A stretch of 64,000 nucleotides of DNA from Prevotella sp. GTDB taxonomy: Bacteria > Bacteroidota > Bacteroidia > Bacteroidales > Bacteroidaceae. The stretch spans positions 1 to 64,000 of the forward strand of contig JAFPTC010000026.1 in the NCBI GenBank assembly GCA_017400455.1. The letters run 5' to 3'. The notes below the pieces were generated by a model. That model was given only the letters and a program-made list of their open reading frames with translations, did no database searches and had not been told where the DNA came from. Positions 1-8,680 of this stretch are shown piece by piece (position 1 is the first letter of the stretch; every line of letters begins with the position of its first letter). Position numbers and translations under genes: made by a program.

Positions 1-887
1 ATGCCTTTCGACAGCATTTCGTCCATACCGTCGACCATATCCTTCGCTGGGCGCGTCTCATGGCGGGCTCCCCACTTGTCGAACCAGCCGCTCCAGAACT
101 CGGAGCACATCTTCGGGGCATCGGGGCGCAGCTCACCCAGGCGGCGGAACTGCTGGTCGATGTTGGCACCCGTGCCGAAGTTCATGGTCCACGTCAGGTC
201 GTCGAGGCCGTTCTTCTCGAAGTTCGACGACCAGTCGCACTGGAACAGTTCCAGCTCCTTACCGTAGATGCCGCGCAGGCAGTCGCGAATCTCGCTGACG
301 TAGGGCTTATCTTCGCCATAGCTTCCGTACTCGTTCTCCACCTGAATCATGATGATGGGGCCGCCATTCTGAATGGTCAGCGGAGCCAGCTGCTCGCCCA
401 CCTTCTCCTCAAAAATCTTCACGCGCTCCATAAAATAAGGATCGCGCTCGCGCAGGCGAATATCCTTCTTCTTCAGCAGCCACCAGGGCAGGCCACCCAT
501 CTCCCACTCGGCGCAGACGTAGGGGCCGGGACGCACGATGACGTACATGCCGTTCTTCTGAGCCAGACGGCAGAACTCGGCTACGTCATTGTTGCCCGTG
601 AAGTCGAACACATTCTCCTGCTGCTCGTGGATGTTCCAGAAGATGTAGATGCACACGGCGTTCATGCCCAGCGCCTTGCACATCTGGATGCGATGCTCCC
701 AGTAGGGACGGGGGATGCGGGGATAGTGAACTTCAGCGGCCTTCATAATGAAGGGCTCGCCATTCAGCAGGAAAGTCTTGTCGCCAACGGTAAAGGTGCC
801 GGGCTTGCCCACGGGGGCGGCACTCATGGCTGCGGGTGCCGAGAGCATCATGGCTGCCAGCGCCAGTGTTTTGAGTAGTTTCTTCAT
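1..887 (-). CDS. GH35 beta-galactosidase, N-terminal part (cut by window edge)
   Basis: The first 295 codons of a secreted glycoside hydrolase family 35 enzyme; the 3' part lies outside the window. Residues 1-23 form a signal peptide (MKKLLKTLALAAMM...). The conserved start of the catalytic barrel follows (FIMKAAEVHYPRIPR, then WNIHEQ and VIVRPGPYVCAEWE). The acid/base glutamate is E186 in QVENEYGSYG and the nucleophile is E263 in SEFWSGWFDKWG. The family removes terminal beta-linked galactose from glycans, here most likely in the periplasm or at the surface. A TAATTTTG -7 element sits about 30 bp upstream on the same strand. The gene is divergent from the PurF-like gene. Family assignment is firm; the exact substrate is not visible. 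Confidence 0.93.
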   Translation of the reverse strand, partial: MKKLLKTLALAAMMLSAPAAMSAAPVGKPGTFTVGDKTFLLNGEPFIMKAAEVHYPRIPRPYWEHRIQMCKALGMNAVCIYIFWNIHEQQENVFDFTGNNDVAEFCRLAQKNGMYVIVRPGPYVCAEWEMGGLPWWLLKKKDIRLRERDPYFMERVKIFEEKVGEQLAPLTIQNGGPIIMIQVENEYGSYGEDKPYVSEIRDCLRGIYGKELELFQCDWSSNFEKNGLDDLTWTMNFGTGANIDQQFRRLGELRPDAPKMCSEFWSGWFDKWGARHETRPAKDMVDGMDEMLSKG

Positions 888-918
888 ACTTTCTTTATTA
901 GTAGTTTTAAGTTGTGTG

Positions 919-926
919 CAAAATTA
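919..926 (-). promoter_or_regulatory. -7 element TAATTTTG for the GH35 gene
   Basis: Matches the Bacteroidota consensus TAnnTTTG on the minus strand, about 30 bp before the start codon. No good -33 TTTG was seen. Confidence 0.6.
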
Positions 927-1079
927 CTAATAAAAAAGCGAAATGCCGAAGAAAAATGAAAATTTTCTTTGGCATCCCTGCAATTCATCGTCGGTGCAGA
1001 AGCGCCATGCTGCGATTCCTGGGCAGAGGGGGACGATTTTCATCGGTCCCGCAAAGGGCTTTTTTCATGGGGCGGCGCC

Positions 1080-1175
1080 GCGTGAAAAAATCTCACGTGA
1101 GATTTTTTTCTGGGAGGCCTTCCCGTGAAAAAATCTCACGTGAGATATTTTTCTGGGAAGCCTCCCCGTGAGAAA
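1080..1175. repeat. 43-bp phased palindrome repeat, locus A (two units)
   Basis: The 402-bp divergent gap 888-1289 holds no gene. It contains two perfect TCTCACGTGAGA palindromes (1091-1102 and 1134-1145) exactly 43 bp apart, with the second palindrome GGGAGGCCTTCCC centred midway (1112-1124). A- and T-tracts fill the spaces. A further GGGAAGCCTCCC-type half unit follows. The same element recurs at 8681, 23389, 33471, 51268 and 56934. Because the flanking genes diverge here, it cannot be acting simply as a shared terminator. Confidence 0.85.
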
Positions 1176-1254
1176 ACGGAAATGAGCTATGTCAGAAAAG
1201 GGGAAAATAATTAGAAAAAAGCGATGTTTATTTCTGAAAACAAACTTTTTTTTG

Positions 1255-1262
1255 TAACTTTG
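1255..1262 (+). promoter_or_regulatory. -7 element TAACTTTG for the PurF-like gene
   Basis: Perfect TAnnTTTG on the plus strand, 27 bp before the ATG at 1290. This supports that start over the in-frame ATG at 1224. Confidence 0.7.
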
Positions 1263-1289
1263 CACTCTCATAACAACAAACAGACACTT

Positions 1290-2765
1290 ATGGGCGGCTT
1301 TTTCGGAACCATTAGCACCAGGGATTGCGTAAACGACTTGTTTTACGGAACCGACTACAACTCACATCTTGGCACACGCCGTGCAGGTATGGTAACCTTC
1401 GACAAGGAAAAGGGCTTTTCACGCAGCATCCACTCGCTGGAACGCGACTACTTCAGGTCGAAATTCGAGGACGAGCTGCAGGACTTCAAGGGCAACCAAG
1501 GCCTGGGCGTCATCAGCGATACCGACCCGCAGCCCATCATCATCAACTCGCACCTGGGGCGCTACGCCGTGGTGACGGTGGCGAAGATCAACAACCTGAA
1601 CGAGATAGCCGAGGAGCTGCTGGCACAGCGCATGCACCTGAGCGAGCAGAGCGCCAACACCCTAAACCAGACGGAGCTGGTGGCGCTGCTCATCAACACG
1701 GGCAACAACTTCGTCGACGGCATCAACCGCGTTTACCAGAAGATCAAAGGCTCGTGCTCCATGCTCATCCTCACCGAAAACGGCATCATCGCCGCACGCG
1801 ACTTCCTGGGCCGCACACCCATCGTCATCGGCAAGAAGGAGGTCCACCGCCTGTCGCCCATCGGCACTGACGAGTATATCCAGGCCTTTGCCGCCAGCAG
1901 CGAGACCACGAGCTTCCCCAACCTGGACTATAAGGCCGTGCGCGACGTGGGGCCTGGCGAGATCGTGCGCCTGCATGCCGACGGCTACGAGGTGCTGCAG
2001 CCGGCCTTCAAGCACTGCCAGATATGCTCGTTCCTCTGGGTCTACTATGGTTTCCCCGCCTCCTGCTACGAGGGCATCAACACCGAGGAGGTGCGCGAGA
2101 AAAACGGACGGATGATGGGCGAGCGCGACAACGTCGAGGCCGACCTCGTATGCGGCATCCCCGACTCGGGCGTGGGCATGGCCCTTGGCTATAGCCACGG
2201 CTCGGGCATCCCCTACAAGCGCGCAGTGCTGAAATACACGCCCACATGGCCTCGCTCCTTCACCCCCGGCAACCAGAGCCGGCGCGACCTGGTGGCGAAG
2301 ATGAAGCTCATTCCCAACGAGGCCCTGCTCAAGGGCCAGCGCGTGGTGTTCTGCGACGACTCGATAGTACGCGGCACGCAGCTGCGCGACAATGTGCGCG
2401 AGTTCGTACAGAACGGCGCCAGCGAGGTGCACGTGCGCATCTCCTGCCCCCCACTGGTCTATGGCTGCCCCTTCATCGGCTTCACCTCGTCGAAGACCGA
2501 CCTGGAGCTCATCACCCGACGCATCATTCGCGACTTCGAGGGCGACGACAAGAAGGATCTCGACAAATATGCCAAGACCGACTCGCCCGAGTATCAGCGC
2601 ATGGTCAGCGAGATAGCCCGCCGCCTCGGACTGTCCAGCCTGAAGTTCGCCCGCCTGGAGGACCTCATCGAGTCGATAGGCCTGCCCAAGGACCACGTCT
2701 GCACCCACTGCTTCGACGGCAGCAGCTATGACCACCAGCCCGGCGATGGTGACTTCTTTGGGTAA
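1290..2765 (+). CDS. PurF-like amidophosphoribosyltransferase family protein without the N-terminal cysteine
   Basis: A 491-residue protein with class II glutaminase plus phosphoribosyltransferase architecture. The C-terminal half has the PRPP loop VVFCDDSIVRGTQ (residues 352-364, with D356 and D357) and the preceding GIPDSGVGMALGY segment typical of PurF. The N-terminus reads MGGFFGTIS where true PurF has a catalytic cysteine just after Met (CGIVG), so the glutaminase nucleophile is missing; no upstream start supplies a Cys. PurF makes phosphoribosylamine from PRPP and glutamine in purine synthesis; this copy could use ammonia or have another role. The promoter supports the start at 1290. 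The gene converges on the hemolysin III operon. Family call is strong, activity is uncertain. Confidence 0.8.
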   Translation: MGGFFGTISTRDCVNDLFYGTDYNSHLGTRRAGMVTFDKEKGFSRSIHSLERDYFRSKFEDELQDFKGNQGLGVISDTDPQPIIINSHLGRYAVVTVAKINNLNEIAEELLAQRMHLSEQSANTLNQTELVALLINTGNNFVDGINRVYQKIKGSCSMLILTENGIIAARDFLGRTPIVIGKKEVHRLSPIGTDEYIQAFAASSETTSFPNLDYKAVRDVGPGEIVRLHADGYEVLQPAFKHCQICSFLWVYYGFPASCYEGINTEEVREKNGRMMGERDNVEADLVCGIPDSGVGMALGYSHGSGIPYKRAVLKYTPTWPRSFTPGNQSRRDLVAKMKLIPNEALLKGQRVVFCDDSIVRGTQLRDNVREFVQNGASEVHVRISCPPLVYGCPFIGFTSSKTDLELITRRIIRDFEGDDKKDLDKYAKTDSPEYQRMVSEIARRLGLSSLKFARLEDLIESIGLPKDHVCTHCFDGSSYDHQPGDGDFFG

Positions 2766-2967
2766 AGACATCAAGATGATCTGACATCAAGACAACAGGA
2801 CAATTTGGACTGACATCAAGATGACAGGACATCAAGACATCAAGACAACAAGACAACAAGACATATCTTGCTAATATCAAACTTTTAAACCATTAGCAAA
2901 AGAGTCCTGTTGTCTTGTTGTCTTGATGTCTTGATGTCCTGTAGTCTTGATGTCAGATGTCTTGATG
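2766..2967. repeat. Foldback of 8-nt repeats between convergent genes
   Basis: The left arm (about 2766-2870) is built from variants of ACATCAAG and ACAACAAG. The right arm (about 2905-2970) is the reverse complement made of CTTGATGT and CTTGTTGT. The arms can pair imperfectly across a roughly 35-bp AT-rich loop. The repeat runs right up to the hemolysin III stop codon. It resembles, in design but not in sequence, the foldback loci at 13931, 22923 and 44625. Confidence 0.8.
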
Positions 2968-3612
2968 TCAAGAGAGGAGCATGTCCCAGACGGCGATGAT
3001 ATGGCAGATGCTCCCCGCCAGCACGAAGAAATGGAACACCGAGTGCATGTAGCGGCGCTTGCGGCCCAAGGTATAGAACAGGGCGCCCGTGACATAGCAC
3101 ACGCCCTCGGCCACTATCCACGCCACGGCGGCCGTGCTGACCACCCTTAGCAGGGGACGGAAGGCCACCAGCACCGACAGGCCCATCAGCACGAAGCAGA
3201 TGGTCTCTACATAGGAGTGCTCTTTCAGTTTGACAAAGCTGACGATGGTGCCGCCGATGGCGCTCAGCCACACGAAGCCGAAGAGGCCCCAGCCCCAGAA
3301 ACCCTCGCCGCGCATGGCATAGAGGGTGATGGGCGAATAGCTGCCGGCGATGTGCCAGTAGATGGCGGCATGGTCCCAGCGACGCAGCCGCTCCTTCCAG
3401 CGCGAGTGTCGCGACAGCGAGTGATAGGCCGTGCTGGCCACATAGCTGGCCAACATGCCGAAGAGATAGAGCGCCACACCCACGTCGGCCCACGCCCCAT
3501 GGGGCACGGCCAGCCCCAGCAACACGACGCCCAAGACGACGCCAAGCGCGATGCCAGCGGCGTGCGACCACGCATTCCACTGTTCCTCGCGCTTGGTGTA
3601 TCGGATTGCCAT
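2968..3612 (-). CDS. Hemolysin III / PAQR family membrane protein
   Basis: A 214-residue inner-membrane protein with seven predicted helices. Family signatures are visible: WNAWSHAAG near the N-terminus, STAYHSL around residue 60, DHAAIYWHIAGSYSPIT in the middle, and HFFVLAGSICHI near the C-terminus. The conserved Ser, His and Asp residues match the metal-binding hydrolase-like core of the PAQR/YqfA superfamily. The true function in bacteria is poorly known; the name hemolysin III comes from Bacillus cereus and does not prove haemolytic activity. It is the last gene of an operon with RNase R and the WG-repeat lipoprotein (49-bp gap). Its 3' end abuts the 8-nt foldback repeat. Confidence 0.88.
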   Translation of the reverse strand: MAIRYTKREEQWNAWSHAAGIALGVVLGVVLLGLAVPHGAWADVGVALYLFGMLASYVASTAYHSLSRHSRWKERLRRWDHAAIYWHIAGSYSPITLYAMRGEGFWGWGLFGFVWLSAIGGTIVSFVKLKEHSYVETICFVLMGLSVLVAFRPLLRVVSTAAVAWIVAEGVCYVTGALFYTLGRKRRYMHSVFHFFVLAGSICHIIAVWDMLLS

Positions 3613-3661
3613 AAGCAGAACGTACCTATTGGACTAACGAGCCTGACCGTTTCACACAGCC

Positions 3662-4852
3662 CTACTCCTCGTAATCCTCATAGTATTCCTCTTCTTCTTC
3701 CATGCGTACGGAGGCTCCATAGTAATAGCCCGACGACACGTTGAAGAGGTCAGCCTTCGTTTCCACCTCGTTGCCCTGACCGTCAAGGAGCTTATAGCCT
3801 TGCTCGTACTCGCCGACGAGGAAACGGTTGTCGTAGTTCTTGTATTCCGGCTCAAACAGCGTGACATAGCCATCGGGCAGTTTTGCCAGTTTCTCGCCTT
3901 CGAGGTTCAGCAAGTAGTTGCGCTTCCGGTCGGTGCTGCCCACAAGCAGCGGTCCGTTGTACGAAAGGCTTTCGTACTTGCCCTTGAGATTACTCTTGCC
4001 ATCGACATCCATGAGGTAGGTCTTCTCGTTTTCCTGATCGTAGACGGTGAACACTTCATCATAGATGGCTCCTACGTAGACGCCCTCCTTCATCTTTTTC
4101 ACCGTCTTTCCCTCGCGGTCGAGCAGCACGGTGCGTCCGTCAGACTGGTTAACCACGGGCATCAGGCCATTGTAATAGCGATAGGCGGAGGGTTCCATGT
4201 CGCTGAACTTCTTGGTAAAGAGCATCTGGCCCTGGGTGTCGATGACGCCCCACTTGGCGTCTTCATCCTCCTGCGGGTCTAAGTAGACGACGGCCAGGTC
4301 CTCTGCGAAGTTCCAGGCGTCAGCGTACTTAAAGGGGACGACGGTCTCGCCCTGCTCGTTGATATAGCCCCACTTGTCGTTCTCCAGCTTGACCATGGCC
4401 AGTCCGCAGAAGAAGTTGAAGGCGCTCACCACCTTCTTTCCCTTGATTTTCTTGATGTCGAAGGGGCTATTGCCATCTTTGTCCACATACTTCATGTTGT
4501 TGTTCTTGTCCACCACGGGGCAGAGGTTGCCCGTGAAGCCTCCGACGTCCTGATAGGTTCCAATCTTGCGGGGTTTGTCGCCGTCGAGCACGTAGAGCGT
4601 GTATTCGCTATCCTCCTCGTTCAAGACGGAGAACGCGCCGTTAGTGACCGCCGTGACGTAGCCTTTGAATTTGGGCTTCACCAGCACATTACCGTCCATG
4701 TCCATCAGTCCCCAGTCGCCATTTTCTTCCTCCTGGAAGGCAATGGCCGTCACCTCGTAGCCCATGCCTGAGCCTCCGCCAAAGAGTTTGTCACAACTTG
4801 CCATCAGCACTGCCACGAGGAGCAGCATCATCATTCCAAATGTTTTCTTCAT
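3662..4852 (-). CDS. WG-repeat lipoprotein
   Basis: A 396-residue lipoprotein starting at MKKTFGMMM; another in-frame ATG lies 9 bp upstream. The signal peptide ends in the lipobox LMASC, so it should be anchored by lipid in an envelope membrane. The body carries WG (KWG leptospira-type) repeats, each a Trp-Gly followed by a short beta hairpin: GDWGLMDMDG, DKWGYINEQG, AKWGVIDTQG and more degenerate copies. The C-terminus is strongly acidic (runs of Glu and Tyr). WG-repeat proteins probably form beta-rich binding surfaces; no enzyme motif is seen. It follows RNase R by about 30 bp and is likely co-transcribed with it. Confidence 0.85.
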   Translation of the reverse strand: MKKTFGMMMLLLVAVLMASCDKLFGGGSGMGYEVTAIAFQEEENGDWGLMDMDGNVLVKPKFKGYVTAVTNGAFSVLNEEDSEYTLYVLDGDKPRKIGTYQDVGGFTGNLCPVVDKNNNMKYVDKDGNSPFDIKKIKGKKVVSAFNFFCGLAMVKLENDKWGYINEQGETVVPFKYADAWNFAEDLAVVYLDPQEDEDAKWGVIDTQGQMLFTKKFSDMEPSAYRYYNGLMPVVNQSDGRTVLLDREGKTVKKMKEGVYVGAIYDEVFTVYDQENEKTYLMDVDGKSNLKGKYESLSYNGPLLVGSTDRKRNYLLNLEGEKLAKLPDGYVTLFEPEYKNYDNRFLVGEYEQGYKLLDGQGNEVETKADLFNVSSGYYYGASVRMEEEEEYYEDYEE

Positions 4853-4882
4853 TTCAATCACGTTTTATATTAATAATGTATA

Positions 4883-7060
4883 TCAGTCTGCCAGGATGAA
4901 ATCCAGCTGGCGGCGCTCGATGTTTGCCCGCGCCACCTTTATGCGCAGGGCGTCGCCCAGCTGATACTTGCGGTGGTGGCGGCGCCCCACGAGCTGGTAG
5001 TTCTTCTCGTCGAACTCATAGTAGTCGCCGTCGAGGTCGTGCATGCCTACAAGGCCCTCGCAGTGGTTCTCATCAATCTCGCAGTAGATGCCGTAGCTCT
5101 GCACGCCCGAGATGTGGGCGTCGAACTCCTGTCCCACCTTGTCGGCCATGAACTCCACCATCTTGTACTTGATGCTGTCGCGCTCGGCGTTGGCAGCCGT
5201 CTGCTCCATCTGGCTGGAGTGCTCGCACAGCTCCTCGTAGTGGTCCTGGTTTGCCGAGCGTCCTCCCTCCTGATAGCGGGTGAGCAGTCGGTGAACCATG
5301 GTGTCGGGGTAGCGTCGGATGGGAGAGGTGAAATGGGTGTAGAAGTCGAAGGCCAGTCCGTAGTGGCCGATGTTGTGGGTGGAATACTTGGCCTTCATCA
5401 TGGCCCTGAGCGTGAGCGTTTCCACCAGCTTCTGCTCGCGGCTGCCCTCGGCCTGTTCCATCAGCTTGTTCAGGCCGCGTGAGAGTGCCCCGCGAGTGCC
5501 GCTGGTCTTCACCTTATAGCCGAAGGGAGCCAAGGCCGTGCGCAGGTTCTCCAGCTTCTGCGGATCGGGCTGATCGTGAACGCGGTAGACGAAGGTCTTG
5601 GCCTTGGTTTGAGATTTGAGATTAGAGTTTTGAGATTTAATATTACCGATGCTTTCGGCCACGGTGCGGTTGGCCAGCAGCATGAACTCCTCGATGAGCT
5701 GGGTGGCGTCGGTGCTTTTCTTGAAATAGCAGCGGGTGGGCTTGCCGTCCTCGTCAACGTCGAAGTGCAGCTCCTCGCGGTCGAACTTCACGGCTCCGTT
5801 CTGGAAGCGGCGCTCGCGCAGCTTCTTCGCCATCTTGTCGAGGATGCGCAGCTCCTTGGCATAGTCGCCATCCTTGCCTTGCAGCATCTCCTGCACCTCC
5901 TCGTAGGCATAGCGCCTGTTGCTCTTGATGACGGTGTGGGCCAGGTGCCACTTCTTGATGTTAGCTTCCTCGTCCAGGATGAAGATGACGCTGTAGCACA
6001 GCTTCTCCTCGTCGGGGCGCAGCGAACAGATGAAGTTGCAAAGGCGCTCGGGCAGCATGGGAATAGTGCGGTCGACCAGATAGACGCTGGTGGCGCGCTG
6101 CTGAGCCTCCTTGTCGATGACGGAGCCCTCGGTGACATAGTGCGACACGTCGGCAATGTGGACGCCCACCTCATAAAGAGTTGAGGTTTGAGGTTTGGTA
6201 TTTGAGATTTGCCGTATGCTCAGCGCGTCGTCGAAGTCCTTGGCGTCGGCAGGGTCGATGGTGAAGGTGAGCACGTCGCGGAAGTCCTCGCGTCGGGCTA
6301 TCTCCTCGGGGCTGATGTCGGCCGAAATCTTGTTGGCGGCCTCCTCCACGCGCTGCGGGTACTTGTAGGGCAGGTCATACTGCGCCAGTATGGCGTGCAT
6401 CTCCACGTCGTTCTGGCCCTGCTGGCCCAGCACGTCGACGACCTCGCCCACCAGGTTCTTCGACTCGGGCGATGGCCACTGGGTTATTTTCACCACGGCC
6501 TTCTCGCCGGTCTTGCCGCCCTTCAGCTTCTTTTTGGGTATGAGTATGTCCTGTGCAAAGATGTTGCCCTCGGTGATGAGGAAGGCATAGTCCTTCTCCA
6601 CCTGGAGGATGCCCACGGCCTGGTTGTGCTTGCGCTCCAGAATTTCGGTGACGATGGCTTCCTTGATGTGGTTCTGTCGGCGGGCCATCATGGCCACGCG
6701 CACGCGGTCGCCGCCCATGGCGCTCATCGAGTTGCGCTCGCTGACGAAGATGGGCTTGCCGCCGTCGTCGGGCAGGAACGAGTTCTTGCCGTTGGCCTTG
6801 CGTATGAACGTTCCCTCCTGCACCTGCGTCTTCAGGTTCAGCCGGTAGGTGCTGTTGTCCACCTTGCTCAGATAGTCGTCCCAGGCCATCTCGTCCATCA
6901 CGTCCACGGCCAGCATCTTGGCCGGATGGGTGTCGAGCTTCAGGGCCTTGAACACTTGCTTATAGCTTAATGCCTCGCCGGGATGGGCTTGGAACAGCCC
7001 TTGAATGGCGTCGGCCACCTGTCGTTTCGACAGTCGTTTTCCTCCTTTTTTCTGTCCCAT
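4883..7060 (-). CDS. rnr: Ribonuclease R
   Basis: A 725-residue 3'-5' exoribonuclease of the RNB family that degrades structured RNA in the cytoplasm. The order is an N-terminal winged-helix segment, cold-shock/OB domains, the RNB catalytic domain with the metal-binding Asp cluster in DPADAKDFDDALS (residues 269-281), the VYRVHDQPDP block near 491-500, and a C-terminal S1 domain. Two short stretches are rich in Ser, Thr, Gln, Asn and Lys and are encoded by TTGAGATTT-type repeats: residues about 283-295 just after the catalytic Asp cluster, and about 472-487. Both look like in-frame repeat insertions at loops. It leads the operon with the WG lipoprotein and hemolysin III genes. A TAACTTTG element lies 29 bp upstream. 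Confidence 0.96.
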   Translation of the reverse strand: MGQKKGGKRLSKRQVADAIQGLFQAHPGEALSYKQVFKALKLDTHPAKMLAVDVMDEMAWDDYLSKVDNSTYRLNLKTQVQEGTFIRKANGKNSFLPDDGGKPIFVSERNSMSAMGGDRVRVAMMARRQNHIKEAIVTEILERKHNQAVGILQVEKDYAFLITEGNIFAQDILIPKKKLKGGKTGEKAVVKITQWPSPESKNLVGEVVDVLGQQGQNDVEMHAILAQYDLPYKYPQRVEEAANKISADISPEEIARREDFRDVLTFTIDPADAKDFDDALSIRQISNTKPQTSTLYEVGVHIADVSHYVTEGSVIDKEAQQRATSVYLVDRTIPMLPERLCNFICSLRPDEEKLCYSVIFILDEEANIKKWHLAHTVIKSNRRYAYEEVQEMLQGKDGDYAKELRILDKMAKKLRERRFQNGAVKFDREELHFDVDEDGKPTRCYFKKSTDATQLIEEFMLLANRTVAESIGNIKSQNSNLKSQTKAKTFVYRVHDQPDPQKLENLRTALAPFGYKVKTSGTRGALSRGLNKLMEQAEGSREQKLVETLTLRAMMKAKYSTHNIGHYGLAFDFYTHFTSPIRRYPDTMVHRLLTRYQEGGRSANQDHYEELCEHSSQMEQTAANAERDSIKYKMVEFMADKVGQEFDAHISGVQSYGIYCEIDENHCEGLVGMHDLDGDYYEFDEKNYQLVGRRHHRKYQLGDALRIKVARANIERRQLDFILAD
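5606..5644. repeat. In-frame TTGAGATT-type repeat inside rnr (second site)
   Basis: On the plus strand this reads as several variants of TTTGAGATT. In the gene it encodes a Lys/Ser/Gln/Asn-rich linker at residues about 472-487, just before the conserved VYRVHDQPDP block. The repeat is unlike the surrounding GC-rich codons. Confidence 0.7.
6178..6214. repeat. In-frame TTGAGGTTT-type repeat inside rnr (first site)
   Basis: Short repeat of TTGAGGTTT and TTGAGATTT type, in the same orientation as the one at 5606. It encodes residues about 283-295 (QISNTKPQTST) between the catalytic Asp cluster and the YEVGVHIADVSHYV block, where the family normally has a short hairpin. Confidence 0.65.
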
Positions 7061-7088
7061 AATAATAATAGTTATTTATAGTTGTGGA

Positions 7089-7096
7089 CAAAGTTA
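7089..7096 (-). promoter_or_regulatory. -7 element TAACTTTG for rnr operon
   Basis: Perfect TAnnTTTG on the minus strand, 28 bp before the rnr start codon. Confidence 0.65.
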
Positions 7097-7127
7097 TGAA
7101 AAAAAAACGTAACAGCCAAGCTTTTCG

Positions 7128-8495
7128 TCAAAAAATTTCCATAGCCACAGGCTCCTGCTTCTGGCGCTGAGGCAGGGCCACCGTCACGCGTCCCTGGCTG
7201 ACGCGGTGCTTCAGGCGCTTGCCGGTGCTGAGCAGGCGGATGCCTTTCCGGGGCAGGTTCACCGTCCACGACAGCTCGGCGGGCCCGCTGGCAGTCGTGT
7301 CGGCAGGGCACCAGATGGCATACTTCTTCGCGCCGTCCTTCGAGGCCGTGAACCAGATGTCGCCCTCGTGGTAGTGGGGGGTGATGGTGGTGCTGTAGAT
7401 GGCCTGTCCGTTGGCCTTGAGCCACTGGCCTATCTGGTGCAGGCGGCTGGTCACCTCGTCGTTGAGCAGCCCCTCGGGCGTGGGGCCTACGCCCAGCGCC
7501 ATGTTGCCGCCCTTGGCCACTATCTCGGCCAGGGTGGCCAGCACCTGGTTGGCCGTCTTATAGCGGGCGCGGGGGGTGTAGCCCCAGTCGTCGGTCAGGG
7601 GGATGCAGCTCTCCCAGGGGTAGCCGAGCTGGCGTTCGGGAATGGTGCGCTCGGGCGTCTGATAGTTTTCGTAGGGGCCGCGTATGGTGCGGTCGACGAT
7701 GATGAGTCCCGGCTGGTGGCTGCGGGCCATGCGGGCCAACCCGGGCATGTCGATGTCCTGACCGTTGCGGGCGGGATGCACCCATCCGCCGTCGAGCCAG
7801 AGGATGTCCACGCGCCCGTAGCGGCTCATGATTTCCTCAATCTGCCGGTGGGTGAACTGCTGGAATTGCTGCCAGCGCCAGGGATACTGGTCCACGGGAT
7901 AGTTCACGTGGCGCCCTTTCTTGGCAAAGACGTCCCACCAGTAGAACTGCGAGTGCCAGTCGGGCTTCGAGAAATAGGCACCAATGGAAAAGCCATGCTG
8001 ACGATAGGCCTCGAACACATGGCGCAGCACGTCGCGCCGCTCGTCGTCGCGAAAGGCGTGGCGGGCAATGGTGAAGTCGGTCTGCTGCGAGTCGAACATG
8101 CAGAAGCCGTCGTGGTGCTTGGTGGTGAAAATCATATATTTCATGCCCGCATCGCAGCAGGCCAAGGCCCACTGCTGGGGGTCGAACTGCGTGGGGCGGA
8201 ACTCATCGGCCAGCCCCCAGTACCAGTCCATGTATTCTTGGTAGGTGCGGGTGGTGTCGCGCCTGATCCACGGCTCGTCGCAGATGCTCCACGACTCCAC
8301 TATGCCAGGCACGGCATAGAGGCCCCAATGAATGAGCACGCCAAACTTCAGGTCCTGCCACTGGCGAAGGTTTTCCACTACGAGCGAGTCGTCGGGCCAT
8401 TCATAGCCGTCGCTCTGCTCATGGATGTTGCCGGTCTGGGCCGCCGAAAGCAGCGACAGCATGGCCAGCACGAGTGCAAGCGCTTTGTTTCTCAT
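7128..8495 (-). CDS. GH29 alpha-L-fucosidase, secreted
   Basis: A 455-residue glycoside hydrolase family 29 enzyme with a signal peptide (residues 1-20). Family blocks are FGVLIHWGLYAVPG (51-64), the MIFTTKHHDGFCMFDS block (121-136), and VDILWLDGGWV (229-239), which holds the likely nucleophile D235. It hydrolyses alpha-linked L-fucose from host or plant glycans, acting in the periplasm or outside the cell. A TACCTTTG element precedes it by about 26 bp. The gene is single, between rnr and the sigma-factor operon. Which fucose linkage it cuts cannot be told from the sequence. Confidence 0.93.
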   Translation of the reverse strand: MRNKALALVLAMLSLLSAAQTGNIHEQSDGYEWPDDSLVVENLRQWQDLKFGVLIHWGLYAVPGIVESWSICDEPWIRRDTTRTYQEYMDWYWGLADEFRPTQFDPQQWALACCDAGMKYMIFTTKHHDGFCMFDSQQTDFTIARHAFRDDERRDVLRHVFEAYRQHGFSIGAYFSKPDWHSQFYWWDVFAKKGRHVNYPVDQYPWRWQQFQQFTHRQIEEIMSRYGRVDILWLDGGWVHPARNGQDIDMPGLARMARSHQPGLIIVDRTIRGPYENYQTPERTIPERQLGYPWESCIPLTDDWGYTPRARYKTANQVLATLAEIVAKGGNMALGVGPTPEGLLNDEVTSRLHQIGQWLKANGQAIYSTTITPHYHEGDIWFTASKDGAKKYAIWCPADTTASGPAELSWTVNLPRKGIRLLSTGKRLKHRVSQGRVTVALPQRQKQEPVAMEIF

Positions 8496-8520
8496 CTTTT
8501 CAGGTTAGTTTTTTCCCCTA

Positions 8521-8528
8521 CAAAGGTA
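8521..8528 (-). promoter_or_regulatory. -7 element TACCTTTG for the GH29 gene
   Basis: Perfect TAnnTTTG on the minus strand, 25 bp before the start codon. Confidence 0.65.
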
Positions 8529-8680
8529 CGAGGAAAAAACGACTCCACAAAAAGAAATCGGCCTCAATATTGGGGAATTTTCAGGCCCTTTTTGGCCCGT
8601 TTTTCGTCCTCTTCGCAACCTGCTGGCAATCAGTGGTTTAAGAAAGGGGTATTGAGAGGCAAAAAAATGGCGTTGAGTTT

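Noticed and set aside
1224..1289. Upstream start for the PurF-like gene that might supply a cysteine
   Set aside because: The extension has no Cys, and the promoter element lies inside it.
1662..2774. Long open frames antisense to real genes, for example opposite the PurF-like gene, the phosphatase gene (25987-27696) and the TonB receptor (57945-59690)
   Set aside because: They come from GC-rich codon bias on the other strand, lack family motifs and promoters, and oppose genes with clear motifs.
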